From the NCBI GenBank assembly GCA_964370635.1, contig CAYJJU010000006.1, forward strand, positions 1 through 64,000: DNA of 64,000 nt, in the 5' to 3' direction. Numbering within the stretch: the first letter of the stretch is position 1; each line of letters opens with the position of its first letter. A program made the translations under genes and the position numbers. The DNA comes from SIG603 sp964370635 (GTDB taxonomy: Bacteria; Bacillota; Clostridia; Oscillospirales; Acutalibacteraceae). A model generated the notes under the pieces. The model was not told where the DNA came from. It ran no database searches and saw only the letters and a program-made list of their open reading frames with translations. Below, one piece after another: positions 48,439-58,060 of this stretch.

Positions 48439-48879
48439 TTAATTTTGATGTAAAGCGTTTGTTACGATTTCGAGAATTTCTTCGCTATTTTGTTTTAATA
48501 CTTCTTTTTTGTAGCTTTCCTTTTGTTTGCTTTCAAGTTTTTCAAGGCTTGCCATGTCCATGTTGGCAAGTTTTACAACTTCGACTTGTTTTTCTACTAA
48601 AATTTCTTGTTTTTTAAGCTCTTCTTTTAAAACTTTAATTTGCTTTTGCATATTTTCTATCATAAAGTTATAAGACTGCAAATCGAAAACAGACATGCCA
48701 TTTAGTGCTTTTTCGTCCATCTCTATTTTCTTTTGAAGTCTACTTTTTTCTAAATAAGTAATTTCATCTGAAATTTCATCTCGTCTTGCCCTAAGTTGAG
48801 CCAAGGTGTTTTTCTCTACATTTAAAATTTGCTCTTTATAGTTATACATTTTTTCCAAAGAAAAGGTAAAAGCTTTCAT
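48439..48879 (-). CDS. fliJ: Flagellar export protein FliJ
   Basis: Coiled-coil component of the export ATPase complex, located between fliI and fliK. The 146-residue protein is almost wholly helical and charged, beginning FTFSLEKMYNYKEQILNVEKN, a FliJ-like start. Its position and length (about 147 in Bacillus) support the name. Confidence 0.88.
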   Translation of the reverse strand: MKAFTFSLEKMYNYKEQILNVEKNTLAQLRARRDEISDEITYLEKSRLQKKIEMDEKALNGMSVFDLQSYNFMIENMQKQIKVLKEELKKQEILVEKQVEVVKLANMDMASLEKLESKQKESYKKEVLKQNSEEILEIVTNALHQN

Positions 48880-48889
48880 AAACTACTCC

Positions 48890-50224
48890 TCAAATTATAG
48901 CCTGCTCCATCAGTGTTAAGGTATCATTATAATTTATAGACACATTAACGTCTTGTTTTAAAAAGTCATCAATTTTATTCATATGCATAATCGCTTTATC
49001 AAGCTGAGGATTTGTTCCAGACTTATATGCACCTATAGAAATTAAATCTTCATTATCTTTATAAATAGCCATCATATTTCGAAGCTTACTTGCTATGTCC
49101 TTTTGCTCTTTGCTTGCTATGTCATTCATCAAACGGCTGACGCTGTTTAAGACGTCTATTGCGGGATAATGATTTTTTGCAGCTATGGAACGCGACAACA
49201 CCACGTGACCGTCTACTATACTTCTCACCGTATCCGCAACAGGCTCATTTGTGTCATCGCCTTCCACAAGCACCGTGTAAATTCCAGTGATAGAACCCTT
49301 TTCAAAATTACCTGAGCGCTCCAAAAGTTTTGGGAGTGCCGAGTAAATTGACGGGGTATAACCCCTAGCAACAGGTGCTTCGCCTGTGTTGAGGCCTATT
49401 TCTCTTTGAGTCATTGCAAACCTTGTAAGCGAGTCCATCATTAAAAGCACGTCTTTGCCTTGTTTTTGAAAATACTCTGCAATCGCTGTGGCTGTTTGTG
49501 CGCATTTAAATCTCATCATTGCAGGTTGGTCAGATGTTGCAACGACAAGCACAGAGCGCTTAAGTCCTTCAGGCCCTAAATCCCTGTTTATAAATTCCAA
49601 AACCTCACGACCACGCTCACCTACAAGCGCTATGACATTCATCTGCGCCTTAACGTTTCGTGCTATCATTCCCATAAGTGTACTTTTACCGACACCCGAG
49701 CCTGCAAAAATGCCTATCCTCTGCCCTTTTCCTATAGTTAGTAGTCCGTCAACAACTTTAATTCCAAGCTCCATAACCTCGGAAATCGGCGGTCTATCCA
49801 GTGGATTTACCGGCACGCCGTTTATGGGAACGCTTGTAACATTTGTAAGCTCAGGACCGTTGTCTATTGGCACTCCTAAGGCATTGACCGTTCTTCCTAT
49901 AATATCATCGGACACATAAATCTTCATTTTGTCTCCGGTATTTATCACGGGACAGCCATAGCCTATTTCATCGGTTTCTTCATAAGGCATGAGATACGCC
50001 TTGTCTTCAGAAACACCCACAACCTCGCACACTAAAGGATTTAAACCCTTGTTTATAATTACATGACAAATATCGCCAATGCTCGCCGTGAGACCGGTTG
50101 CCTCTATTGTCATTCCTTGTATCTTGCTTATTTTTCCCTCATGAGATTTTAAATCCGCAAAGCGAAGTATTTGTCTTGATTTTGTATTGTCAAAAAGTTC
50201 AGACATATTCTTTGTTTTAAGCAC
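48890..50224 (-). CDS. fliI: Flagellar export ATPase FliI
   Basis: Hexameric ATPase that unloads export substrates. The 444-residue protein has Walker A GSGVGKST at about 175-182, the RGREVLEF segment, Walker B VLLMMDSLTRFAMTQREI and the signature PSIYSALPKLLERSG. The start is GTG at 50224 with GAGGTG 5 nt upstream; an internal ATG seven codons later has no ribosome site. It is between fliH and fliJ. Confidence 0.96.
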   Translation of the reverse strand: MLKTKNMSELFDNTKSRQILRFADLKSHEGKISKIQGMTIEATGLTASIGDICHVIINKGLNPLVCEVVGVSEDKAYLMPYEETDEIGYGCPVINTGDKMKIYVSDDIIGRTVNALGVPIDNGPELTNVTSVPINGVPVNPLDRPPISEVMELGIKVVDGLLTIGKGQRIGIFAGSGVGKSTLMGMIARNVKAQMNVIALVGERGREVLEFINRDLGPEGLKRSVLVVATSDQPAMMRFKCAQTATAIAEYFQKQGKDVLLMMDSLTRFAMTQREIGLNTGEAPVARGYTPSIYSALPKLLERSGNFEKGSITGIYTVLVEGDDTNEPVADTVRSIVDGHVVLSRSIAAKNHYPAIDVLNSVSRLMNDIASKEQKDIASKLRNMMAIYKDNEDLISIGAYKSGTNPQLDKAIMHMNKIDDFLKQDVNVSINYNDTLTLMEQAII

Positions 50225-50244
50225 TTAAACACCTCACTGAAAAT

Positions 50245-51072
50245 CTATTTTGCCGATTTAAAAAGCTCTTTCAAATTCACAGCCTGTCTTGAAACATCTG
50301 CTACTATAGTCCCTTTTTCGGAATTGACCCTTATATGGTCGTCGGCACCGGATTTACCGCTTACAGACACCCTGCCTTGCAAATTACTCTTTGCAAGTTC
50401 ATCTCTAACGGTATTAATTAAAAGTTCAAGCCTTTGGCTAAGTTCAATTTCAAGCCACGACGAGTTTTTTACACTGTCTACAGTCTGCATTACTAGTTTC
50501 TTTAAAACGAGTTCGTCTTCATAAATCTTATCCATAACAAGTTTTTCGGCAATGTCTACTGCAAAATATTTAAGCTCTAGCGCATATTTTTCAAAGTATT
50601 CCTTGTGTAGATTTTGCATTTGTAAAAGGCAGTCGTCGACATCGGAAATGATTTTTGAAAACTCTCCCTTTTTTCTTGATAAAGCATCTTCGTAAGCCTT
50701 ATTATACGCATTTTCATAAGCTTCTTTTTTTATTGCTTCCACATCGTCTTTTAAAAGCTCTAAAAGCTCTTCTTTTGTGGGCAAAACAGGCTTTGGCTCT
50801 ACAATTTCAACTCTTTCAGGCACAAAGGGAACAAACTCATTTTCGCTTGGCAAAACTTCCTGTGCCTGAGTTTGGCTATCCTCTAAAGCAGGTGATTTTT
50901 CATCACTTTTAATTAAGGTTTCAAGCGCATCTGCATCAGGTGTTTGCTTGACACTCGCTGTGTTTTTTATCACTTCAACAAAATTTCCCTTAACCTGAAT
51001 GTCAGGGATTTTCACCATTTCTTGGACTTGAGAAACATTCTGTTTTTTTAATACATTAGCCGATGATGGCAT
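50245..51072 (-). CDS. fliH: Flagellar export regulator FliH
   Basis: Stator-like partner of FliI. The 275-residue protein has a disordered N-terminal third, a helical stretch with AIKKEAYENAYNKAYEDALSRKKGEF, and a C-terminal domain (about 155-270) with ELKYFAVDIAEKLVMDKIYEDE, like V-ATPase E subunits. The start is supported by AAAGGAGG and overlaps the fliG end by 17 bp. Confidence 0.9.
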   Translation of the reverse strand: MPSSANVLKKQNVSQVQEMVKIPDIQVKGNFVEVIKNTASVKQTPDADALETLIKSDEKSPALEDSQTQAQEVLPSENEFVPFVPERVEIVEPKPVLPTKEELLELLKDDVEAIKKEAYENAYNKAYEDALSRKKGEFSKIISDVDDCLLQMQNLHKEYFEKYALELKYFAVDIAEKLVMDKIYEDELVLKKLVMQTVDSVKNSSWLEIELSQRLELLINTVRDELAKSNLQGRVSVSGKSGADDHIRVNSEKGTIVADVSRQAVNLKELFKSAK

Positions 51073-52078
51073 CGTCCTCTCCTCCTTTGGATACTACGAT
51101 TTCGCCTTCTTCTTCAAGCTTTCTAATGATTGAAACAATTTTTTGCTGTGCGTCTTCTACATCTTTTATGCGCAAGTTTTTAAGATATTGAATGTCTTCA
51201 AGTATAGACTCTCTGGCACGAGCAGAAACGTTATCAAGCAGTGTATCTTTAACTTCCTCACTAGAACCCTTGATTGCAACCGCAAGGTCTTGCTGGTCGA
51301 CATCACGAAGCACCCTTTGTATAGACATATCATCAAGCAAGATGATGTCTTCAAATACAAACATAAGCTTGCGGATTTCTTCTGAAAGCGGAGCATCAAT
51401 TTTTGTAAGCTCTGTAAAGATACGTTTTTCTGTGCTTCTATCTATGTTATTCATGATGTCTGCAACATAGTTTACGCCACCGACTTCAACAGCATCTGCC
51501 GAAACGGCATTTGTGAATTTAGGCTCAATCAATCGCTCAATCGTAGAGATAACTTCGGGGCTTATTGTTTCAAGTGAAGCAATTCTTTTAATTACTTCTA
51601 GTTGAATATCTTTTGGAAGCTCGGCAATGATTTTAGATGCCTGAGCTGCCTTTGCGTAAGAAAGTATAAATGCTATGGTTTGAGGATGCTCGTTTTGGAC
51701 TATCATCAAAACATTTTTATAATTTGCCTTTCTTACAAATTCCATCGCACGCACTTGCATTGCCTGTGAAACGCGCTCCATGTAAGACATTGCCTGCTGT
51801 TGACCGAAGGCTTTCTCTAAAATATCTTTAGCATAGCCTACACCGCCCTCAGAGACGATTTTTTGCGTCATGCAAAGGCCGTAAAATTCGTCGATTATCC
51901 CCTGCATTTCATCAGGTGGCAATTCATCAAGTTTTGCGACTTCCAGTGTTAATTTTTCAATCTCTTCTTCTCTTAAATGTTTGTAAATATGAGAAGCACT
52001 GACAGAGCCTACGGCAACTACAACCGCAGCAGCCCTTGTAGCCGCAGAAATACTGTCTTGTTTTTTAGCCGTTGCCAT
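51056..52078 (-). CDS. fliG: Flagellar motor switch protein FliG
   Basis: Rotor protein that contacts the MotA/MotB stator. The 340-residue protein has the three-domain pattern: N-terminal binding to FliF (AAVVVAVGSVSASHIYKHLREEEIEKL), middle EHPQTIAFILS and C-terminal charged helix (LFVFEDIILLDDMSIQRVLRDVDQQDLAVAIKGSSEEVKD). It lies 3 bp after fliF. Confidence 0.96.
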   Translation of the reverse strand: MATAKKQDSISAATRAAAVVVAVGSVSASHIYKHLREEEIEKLTLEVAKLDELPPDEMQGIIDEFYGLCMTQKIVSEGGVGYAKDILEKAFGQQQAMSYMERVSQAMQVRAMEFVRKANYKNVLMIVQNEHPQTIAFILSYAKAAQASKIIAELPKDIQLEVIKRIASLETISPEVISTIERLIEPKFTNAVSADAVEVGGVNYVADIMNNIDRSTEKRIFTELTKIDAPLSEEIRKLMFVFEDIILLDDMSIQRVLRDVDQQDLAVAIKGSSEEVKDTLLDNVSARARESILEDIQYLKNLRIKDVEDAQQKIVSIIRKLEEEGEIVVSKGGEDDAIIG

Positions 52079-52081
52079 GAA

Positions 52082-53659
52082 TTATTCCTCCTTAAGCCAA
52101 GATCTTAAGAGGCTAGCCGCAGCCTCGGGATTGACCTGTGCAAATGCCCTAACTTCTTCAATGATTGCAGCATTTTTCTCTTGATCTTCCGATTTAGCCA
52201 TGTCTGCAAGTTTTTTCTTGTATTCCTCGATTTCGGCATTCTTTTCATCTTCTAAAATATTTGTAATTTCAACCGCTTTTGCGTTGTGATAACGCCTAAA
52301 TGAAATTATTATAAATAAAATTATAATGATAAATAGCAAGCCGCCTGCCGCAAGATAGCCCCACCAAGGAATTATTGTCCACCACTGATTTATTTCAGGT
52401 TCAGGATTTATTGTAGGCTCATCTATAACTTCGCCTGTAGCAACAAAGGAAGACACATATATTTGCTCTGCCGGAATATCTACGCCTGTAGATATCAAGC
52501 TTGTAAGCTCGTCTCTTCGCTCTTGCGTCATGTTTTCTTCGTCTACCATGACAGAAATTGTCGCCCTTTCAAGCTCTGCATTTCCAGATTCTACTTGAGT
52601 TTTAATATAAGAGTAATCTATGTCCGTGTTCCAAGCGTAATACGAGGTTTCATCATCTGGGTTTGTGTAAGAATAATCGGGTATATCCGTGTTATCTTCT
52701 TCTCCTACTATGTCCTCTATCGTCTCATCTCCTGGACCATTATACTCACCGTCTGTATGTGTAGGGAAGCCTTCACCGTCTTCGTTTTCCAAAAGCTCCA
52801 TTTGCTCTGTTATCATCTTGTCATAGTTAATTGTAACTTTTGCCGAAGCGACAACGCCATCATCGCCATATCTTGGCGCTAAAAGGCGAACGATACTTTC
52901 TTCAAGCTGACTTTGAACTATGGACTCAAGCTCAAAATTTTCATTTACAGAAACTGTGTTTTCAAGGCTGTCCTCTGCCCCAAGTTCAAGCGAGGTTGAG
53001 GCATCTACGACCACAACATTTTCAGGCGCCATCTTAGGCACACCAAAGGCTATAAGGTTTTTAATTGCCAAAACTTGTGTAGAGTCAAGCACAACGCCGT
53101 CGGAAAGTGTCAATAAAACACTGGTGCTTCCCACTGCATCATTTGTCGCCTCATCCCATATGTAGTCGCTAGACTCAGCCATGTTAATCGTAACTATAGC
53201 TTCAAGTACGCCGTCAATTCTCTCAAGTGTAACCTGCGCCCTGTCTTGAAGTTGATGCACAAGCACTTGTTGCATTTCAGCTTCTGTCGCAGACATGCTA
53301 GTATTACTTTCGAAAATGTCATATGTAGGAGCAGATTTTGGGTACCCTTGTGCCGCAAGTTGCAAAAGCCATATATCAAATTCATCTTGCGGTACCATTA
53401 CCTGTCCGCTCGAACTTAACTGTGCATCTGCACCCATGCTTTTAAGCTCGCTAAACACCTGTGCACTTTCCGTCGACTCTAAATTCTCATACAGTACAGC
53501 ATACCTCCCGTTTGCACTGTTTAAAAACACAGTAAGCAATACGGCAAACAAAATTACTCCCGCGGCAACACCACCGAATATAACTTTCTTCTTTTTGGGT
53601 AACTCAACTATATAGACTTTTATACTGTTAAATCCCTGTTTAATTTTATCCACATTCAT
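52082..53659 (-). CDS. fliF: MS-ring protein FliF
   Basis: Forms the MS ring in the membrane. The 525-residue protein has two membrane segments (about residues 27-47 and 433-455). Between them are the YscJ/FliF ring domains with NGRYAVLYENLESTESAQVFSELKSMGADAQL, the APTYDIF region and EDSLENTVSVNENFELESIVQSQLEESIVRLLAPRYG. The C-terminal tail AKSEDQEKNAAIIEEVRAFAQVNPEAAASLLRSWL binds FliG. It lies 29 bp after fliE. Confidence 0.96.
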   Translation of the reverse strand: MNVDKIKQGFNSIKVYIVELPKKKKVIFGGVAAGVILFAVLLTVFLNSANGRYAVLYENLESTESAQVFSELKSMGADAQLSSSGQVMVPQDEFDIWLLQLAAQGYPKSAPTYDIFESNTSMSATEAEMQQVLVHQLQDRAQVTLERIDGVLEAIVTINMAESSDYIWDEATNDAVGSTSVLLTLSDGVVLDSTQVLAIKNLIAFGVPKMAPENVVVVDASTSLELGAEDSLENTVSVNENFELESIVQSQLEESIVRLLAPRYGDDGVVASAKVTINYDKMITEQMELLENEDGEGFPTHTDGEYNGPGDETIEDIVGEEDNTDIPDYSYTNPDDETSYYAWNTDIDYSYIKTQVESGNAELERATISVMVDEENMTQERRDELTSLISTGVDIPAEQIYVSSFVATGEVIDEPTINPEPEINQWWTIIPWWGYLAAGGLLFIIIILFIIISFRRYHNAKAVEITNILEDEKNAEIEEYKKKLADMAKSEDQEKNAAIIEEVRAFAQVNPEAAASLLRSWLKEE

Positions 53660-53688
53660 TTCTCCCGATTATTTTTATTAAAAAAATA

Positions 53689-54003
53689 TTAAAGTTGCAT
53701 ACTCATAATTTCTTTATACGCATTGACAGCCCTTGTAGTTACTTGAACTGTAGTTTGTAGCAAAGTGCTAGATTTTAGCGAATTGATTTGAACCTGCGCT
53801 AAATTGTCAACTTCTCCCATTGCAAGATTGTATGAATCCGTCTGCGAAACCTCCATCGCCGCCTGTGTTTCACTTATTAAATCCGTCAAAATATTTTGAA
53901 ACGGCACTTGGTCTTCGGGTAAAGCGTTAATTTCAGACTGTTTTGACAGTTTACTCTCTAGTTCTATAGGTGTTATAAAGTTAGGATCGATAAATGTACT
54001 CAT
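53689..54003 (-). CDS. fliE: MS-ring/rod adaptor FliE
   Basis: Links the MS ring to the rod. The 104-residue protein has VPFQNILTDLISETQAAMEVSQTDSYNLAMGEVDNLAQVQI and C-terminal TTVQVTTRAVNAYKEIMSMQL, the FliE pattern. It is the first gene of the minus-strand flagellar operon. Rod genes flgB and flgC, which commonly precede fliE, are instead at 62614-63403. Confidence 0.95.
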   Translation of the reverse strand: MSTFIDPNFITPIELESKLSKQSEINALPEDQVPFQNILTDLISETQAAMEVSQTDSYNLAMGEVDNLAQVQINSLKSSTLLQTTVQVTTRAVNAYKEIMSMQL

Positions 54004-54087
54004 TTTTTAATCTCCTTCAAATAAAATTACTAAAACATTTCGCGAATTTTGTATTTCTTATATAATATACTATTCCCTTTGGAAATA

Positions 54088-54116
54088 ATTATACTGCAAC
54101 TCATTAAAATTGTAAA
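54088..54116 (-). promoter_or_regulatory. Sigma-A promoter of the fliE flagellar operon
   Basis: TTTACA (54111-54116), 17-bp spacer, TATAAT (54088-54093) on the minus strand, about 85 bp before fliE. This is the only strong leftward promoter seen in the 593-bp divergent region. Confidence 0.8.
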
Positions 54117-54318
54117 GAGAAAAAGTATATCTTTTCGACAAAATAAATATCTTCTTCAATGTTAAATCTATGTAATATTTTATACATTTTGCATAAATAA
54201 AATACTCAGTCTTAGTGTTAATATGTAATTATACCGCTCTTACACCAACGCACATATCATTCAGGTGAATAAGAACCTTAGTTTTTTAGTAGAACTAAAC
54301 AAAAAAAGTCAGTTAATT

Positions 54319-54347
54319 TTTACACAAAATATTTTAATACGTATAAT
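54319..54347 (+). promoter_or_regulatory. Distal sigma-A promoter of the flgM operon
   Basis: TTTACA (54319-54324), 17-bp spacer, TATAAT (54342-54347), about 250 bp before flgM. The AT-rich leader that follows has no clear riboswitch. The rest of the 54004-54596 region holds no ORF with a ribosome site. Confidence 0.65.
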
Positions 54348-54547
54348 ACATACAATTTTTGCCAAAAAAAGTGTAAGTTGCCACACCAGTAAATTTGCAA
54401 AAATCTCAGTATTATTCAAAAAATAATATAAAATATTTTTTAATTTTGCTATTTAGTTTTTAAGATTTTGTCGTATAAATATAACAGGGATAAATATAAG
54501 CAGATATTTATGTGCCTTTATTTAATAGATTTTTGACAAATAGCAGA

Positions 54548-54573
54548 TAAATTCAGCAAACTTATGCCGAGTT
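54548..54573 (+). promoter_or_regulatory. Sigma-28-type promoter of flgM
   Basis: TAAA (54548-54551), 14-bp spacer, GCCGAGTT (54566-54573), close to the sigma-D/FliA consensus TAAA-N15-GCCGATAT. It is immediately upstream of the flgM ribosome site. Confidence 0.65.
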
Positions 54574-54596
54574 TTTCGGCGGAACGGAGTATTGTT

Positions 54597-54917
54597 ATGG
54601 AAATTAAAGGAGTATTTGACAGATACAAGATGAACACTCAGTTGCCTGTTGCAAATAAACCCTCTGCAAAAGCCGAGGAAGCAACCGAAAAAAAGAGAGA
54701 AATGCCAACAACTGACACGATAAGTGTGAGCTCGACAGCAAGCTTTCAAACCACATATTCTAAAGAAGTTAAGGCCTATGCAAATGCGGCAAAAGCCGAA
54801 TTAAACGTGAGTGAGGCCAGATTAAGCGCACTTAAAGAACTTTACAAAGACGACAACTGCCCTACTTCATCAGACGAAATCGCAAGTGCTATCATGCACA
54901 GAACTATGCTAATTTAA
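54597..54917 (+). CDS. flgM: Anti-sigma-28 factor FlgM
   Basis: Binds and inhibits FliA until exported through the finished hook. The 106-residue protein has a disordered N-terminus and the C-terminal sigma-binding helices (YSKEVKAYANAAKAELNVSEARLSALKELYKDDNCPTSSDEIASAIMHRTML). ATG 54597 has GGAG at 7 nt; the upstream frame lacks one. It begins the flgM-flgN-flgK-flgL operon. Confidence 0.93.
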   Translation: MEIKGVFDRYKMNTQLPVANKPSAKAEEATEKKREMPTTDTISVSSTASFQTTYSKEVKAYANAAKAELNVSEARLSALKELYKDDNCPTSSDEIASAIMHRTMLI

Positions 54918-54933
54918 GCCGGGAGAAATTTAT

Positions 54934-55398
54934 ATGACTAAAGAACTTACACAGTTTTTAAATTGTAATTTAGAGCTTTTATCGCTTTTGGATTCCATGG
55001 TGAAAATTGAGGAAGAAAAAAGACGTTCTCTGCTTGAGCATGACTCTGAAAAGACCGAAAGCACCGTGCAGGCAGGGCAAGCGCTATACATGCAGCTTAA
55101 AAACATCGAAGAAAAGAGAATGACAATCGGCGAGCTTTGCGGATTTAAGGATTTAAGCATTACTCAAATTCTTGAGCGCCTAAGCGACGAGGATAAAAAG
55201 GAATTTGACCCTGTGTTTACAAAATTACTTCACTCTGCCGATTTAATTAAACAACTCAACAGTGTCTCAATGAGCATAGTAAACATGGAATTAAGGGTAT
55301 TAGGAAATTACCAAAATAGCGGAAGCGGCACTTATTCATCAAGTGGGAAGAAAACAGGCGCTACTTATAATAAATCAACTTTTACAGGTAAAATATAA
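54934..55398 (+). CDS. flgN: Flagellar export chaperone FlgN
   Basis: Chaperone for hook-associated proteins FlgK and FlgL. The 154-residue protein has the all-helical FlgN pattern (LTQFLNCNLELLSLLDSMVKIEEEKRRSLLEHDSEKTESTVQAGQALYMQLKNIEEKRM). The C-terminus is Ser/Gly-rich. It lies 16 bp after flgM and 11 bp before flgK. Confidence 0.9.
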   Translation: MTKELTQFLNCNLELLSLLDSMVKIEEEKRRSLLEHDSEKTESTVQAGQALYMQLKNIEEKRMTIGELCGFKDLSITQILERLSDEDKKEFDPVFTKLLHSADLIKQLNSVSMSIVNMELRVLGNYQNSGSGTYSSSGKKTGATYNKSTFTGKI

Positions 55399-55409
55399 AG
55401 GAGTTTACA

Positions 55410-56966
55410 ATGATTAGATCTACATTTATGGGCTTTGAAGCTGCAAAAAGCTCAATTTTTTCAAACCAAAAGGCTCTTGATATCGTAGGGCATAACCTAT
55501 CAAACTCGTCTACTGCAGGATATACCAGACAGCGTGTTGAAACCGCCTCGGTTTATCCATCGATAGCAACACAAAGGGTTGCCACAAGCACTTTAGGTTC
55601 ACTTGGACAGGGTGTTGAGTCTTTAGGTGTTGCCCAAATTAGAGATAGTTTTTTAGATAAACGTTTTAGAGAAGAATATTCTAACGCCGCCTACCACGGT
55701 AAGACGGCAGAAATTCTAAATGCCGTTCAAGATGCCCTTGGCGACGGTGCCGACCTTACAGACGAGGCAGGTCTTTACGGTGCTATGAGCGGACTTTTCG
55801 ACAGATTAAACGGCTTTATCCAAGAACCTACAAGCGAAAGCCACGCGACTTTAGTACTGTCGGCTTTTGAAAACATCACACAGGTTTTACATCAGCTTGA
55901 TTCAAATTTAACCGCTGTTGCGACTCAGTATACAGAGGATTTAGCAATCGACATAAGCCGTGTAAACGACATAGCAGAGCAAATTGCACATTTAAACTAT
56001 GTAATCGGCTCTGACCCTACCATACTCATAAACGACCCGAATGAGCACTATGGTCCAAATGAACTTTTAGACCAACGCAATCTACTTATAGATGAGCTTG
56101 CAAGCTACGGCGACATACTGGTTACAGATAAATCTGACGGAACTGTAGATATAGATTTTGGCGGACACTCTATAGTGTCGGGCAATGAAAGCGACGGACT
56201 TGTTTTACAAGTTGACGAAGATAATTACACAGTAAGCCTTAACTGGGTATCAAACGGAGATTTATACAAGGCTACGGGTGGAACAATTTTAGCGTCCATG
56301 CATCATATTAACGGCGCTGGAAATAATTTATCTCTCCCAAATGCAGAACCGTACAAAGGCATAGTTTATTACAGAAACCAACTCGATACTTTTGCATCTG
56401 CACTTGCAGACATAGCAAATAACTCACTGCCAGTACTCGGAGCAGACGGAAATCCACTAACTGACCCTGTGACGGGCAACATAGTATACAAACAACTTCT
56501 AGGTTCTCAAAAAGACAACGGCACTACAGGACTTTACGGAATTACCGCAGAAAATATTTCGATTAGTCAAGATTGGGAGTTAAACGGCGCTACCTTCTTT
56601 ATGTATAGTTTAGACGAGCATGTTGAAGACTATGCTCAGCAAATCGCAACAAAACTCACCTCTGCCGATTATACTTTTAACACTTACGGAGAAACTTTCA
56701 CAGGAAGCCTTGTGGATTTTGAAGTAAACTACCTTACAAACCTTGCATCCGATGTAAGCTTTAACAACGGACGTCAAGAATCATATGGTAATATCGCAGA
56801 CGACTTTTTAAATCAAAGAGAAGCCGTTTCCGGTGTCAGCAGTGATGAAGAAACAGCAGATATGCTAAAATATCAAAAATCTTATGAAGCGGCTGCAAGA
56901 ATAATGACAGTCATGGACGAACTACTCGATACCATTATCAACAGAATGGGTCGTGTTGGATTATAA
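55410..56966 (+). CDS. flgK: Hook-filament junction protein FlgK (HAP1)
   Basis: First hook-filament junction ring. The 518-residue protein has the N-terminal GFEAAKSSIFSNQKALDIVGHNLSNSSTAGYTRQRVE and the C-terminal SVSSDEETADMLKYQKSYEAAARIM-type helix. AAAGGAG precedes the ATG. Confidence 0.95.
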   Translation: MIRSTFMGFEAAKSSIFSNQKALDIVGHNLSNSSTAGYTRQRVETASVYPSIATQRVATSTLGSLGQGVESLGVAQIRDSFLDKRFREEYSNAAYHGKTAEILNAVQDALGDGADLTDEAGLYGAMSGLFDRLNGFIQEPTSESHATLVLSAFENITQVLHQLDSNLTAVATQYTEDLAIDISRVNDIAEQIAHLNYVIGSDPTILINDPNEHYGPNELLDQRNLLIDELASYGDILVTDKSDGTVDIDFGGHSIVSGNESDGLVLQVDEDNYTVSLNWVSNGDLYKATGGTILASMHHINGAGNNLSLPNAEPYKGIVYYRNQLDTFASALADIANNSLPVLGADGNPLTDPVTGNIVYKQLLGSQKDNGTTGLYGITAENISISQDWELNGATFFMYSLDEHVEDYAQQIATKLTSADYTFNTYGETFTGSLVDFEVNYLTNLASDVSFNNGRQESYGNIADDFLNQREAVSGVSSDEETADMLKYQKSYEAAARIMTVMDELLDTIINRMGRVGL

Positions 56967-56985
56967 AATTAGGAGGAACTAAATT

Positions 56986-58023
56986 ATGAGAGTAGCAGAT
57001 TCATCAATGAATAGAAACTACCTTAAATATTTGTCGGGCGCAAAAAATGACTTTGCAACAACCATGGAGCAAATCGCCTCTGGTAATCGCTTTACAAAGT
57101 TATCCGACGATTTATCGGCAGGCTCTAAGGTTATGAACATAAAAATGGACAAGTACAATGCCGAAACTCAACTTAAAAACATAGGAACAATTTCAGACGA
57201 GCTTGCAATTGCAGAAGACGCCATGCTACAAGTTAGGGATTTACTTTCAAGGGCAAACACTCTTGGAATTAAAGCAGGCAACGAGCCACAAGGTTCTTCC
57301 GGTTGGGAGGCTATAGCAAAAGAGCTAGACGCAATCGCTAAAGAGCTTCATGCTTATTCTAATACTATCTTTGGTGAGAGATTTGTCTTTGGTGGAACAA
57401 ACTCAAGTGACACTCCCCCGTTTTCTATCGCAGACGACGGAATGCTTGAGTATAACGGAATACCGATGGAAGACATTCAAAAACGTGCCGACGGAACATA
57501 TTTTTACATGGCCGACGAAGGTGGCGTGATGGTTGAAAAAGAAATTCCACTTGATGAAAAGGTTTATATGGATATAGGCCTTGGAATTAAGATGAGTGGA
57601 AGCAATGTCGACCCAGACACTGCATTCTTGGTATCCCACTCCGGAATAGACATTTTCGGTTTTGGAGAAGACCCAACTACCGGATATTCAAACAACATCT
57701 TCAATGCATTAGTCGAGCTTAAAGACGCTGTTAATGCAGGTGACATTGACGAAATTGGAGCGCTTACAGACAATTTAGATGAACTTGCAAATACTTTTGG
57801 CGCACATCTTTCAGACATGGGTGCGAGAGTTAACTTTTTAGAAAACATGGAAACTAAGCTTGAAACTAGTATTGATACTTACACTGTAAGAATTCATGAA
57901 CTTATGGGAACTGATGATGCCGAAGCCGTTCAAACCTTGGCTCAAGACGAGTTTATCCTGCAGGCAGTACAGCAAATGGGTTCAAGAATTTTACCAAACA
58001 GTTTAATGAGCTATTTAGGATAA
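56986..58023 (+). CDS. flgL: Hook-filament junction protein FlgL (HAP3)
   Basis: Second junction protein, flagellin-related. The 345-residue protein has the N-terminal NYLKYLSGAKNDFATTMEQIASGNRFTKLSDDLSAGSKVM and the VFGGTNSSDTPPF motif typical of FlgL. The C-terminal helix ends FILQAVQQMGSRILPNSLMSYLG. It is separate from flagellin, which is not in the window. Confidence 0.94.
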   Translation: MRVADSSMNRNYLKYLSGAKNDFATTMEQIASGNRFTKLSDDLSAGSKVMNIKMDKYNAETQLKNIGTISDELAIAEDAMLQVRDLLSRANTLGIKAGNEPQGSSGWEAIAKELDAIAKELHAYSNTIFGERFVFGGTNSSDTPPFSIADDGMLEYNGIPMEDIQKRADGTYFYMADEGGVMVEKEIPLDEKVYMDIGLGIKMSGSNVDPDTAFLVSHSGIDIFGFGEDPTTGYSNNIFNALVELKDAVNAGDIDEIGALTDNLDELANTFGAHLSDMGARVNFLENMETKLETSIDTYTVRIHELMGTDDAEAVQTLAQDEFILQAVQQMGSRILPNSLMSYLG

Positions 58024-58060
58024 TTAAAAATATTTATATAGATTTGAGGTGAACTTATAT

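Noticed and set aside
54004..54596. Cyclic-di-GMP riboswitch (GEMM) before the flagellar operons
   Set aside because: The region was searched by eye on both strands for a GGCAAACC-like core and tetraloop-receptor segments; none was found.
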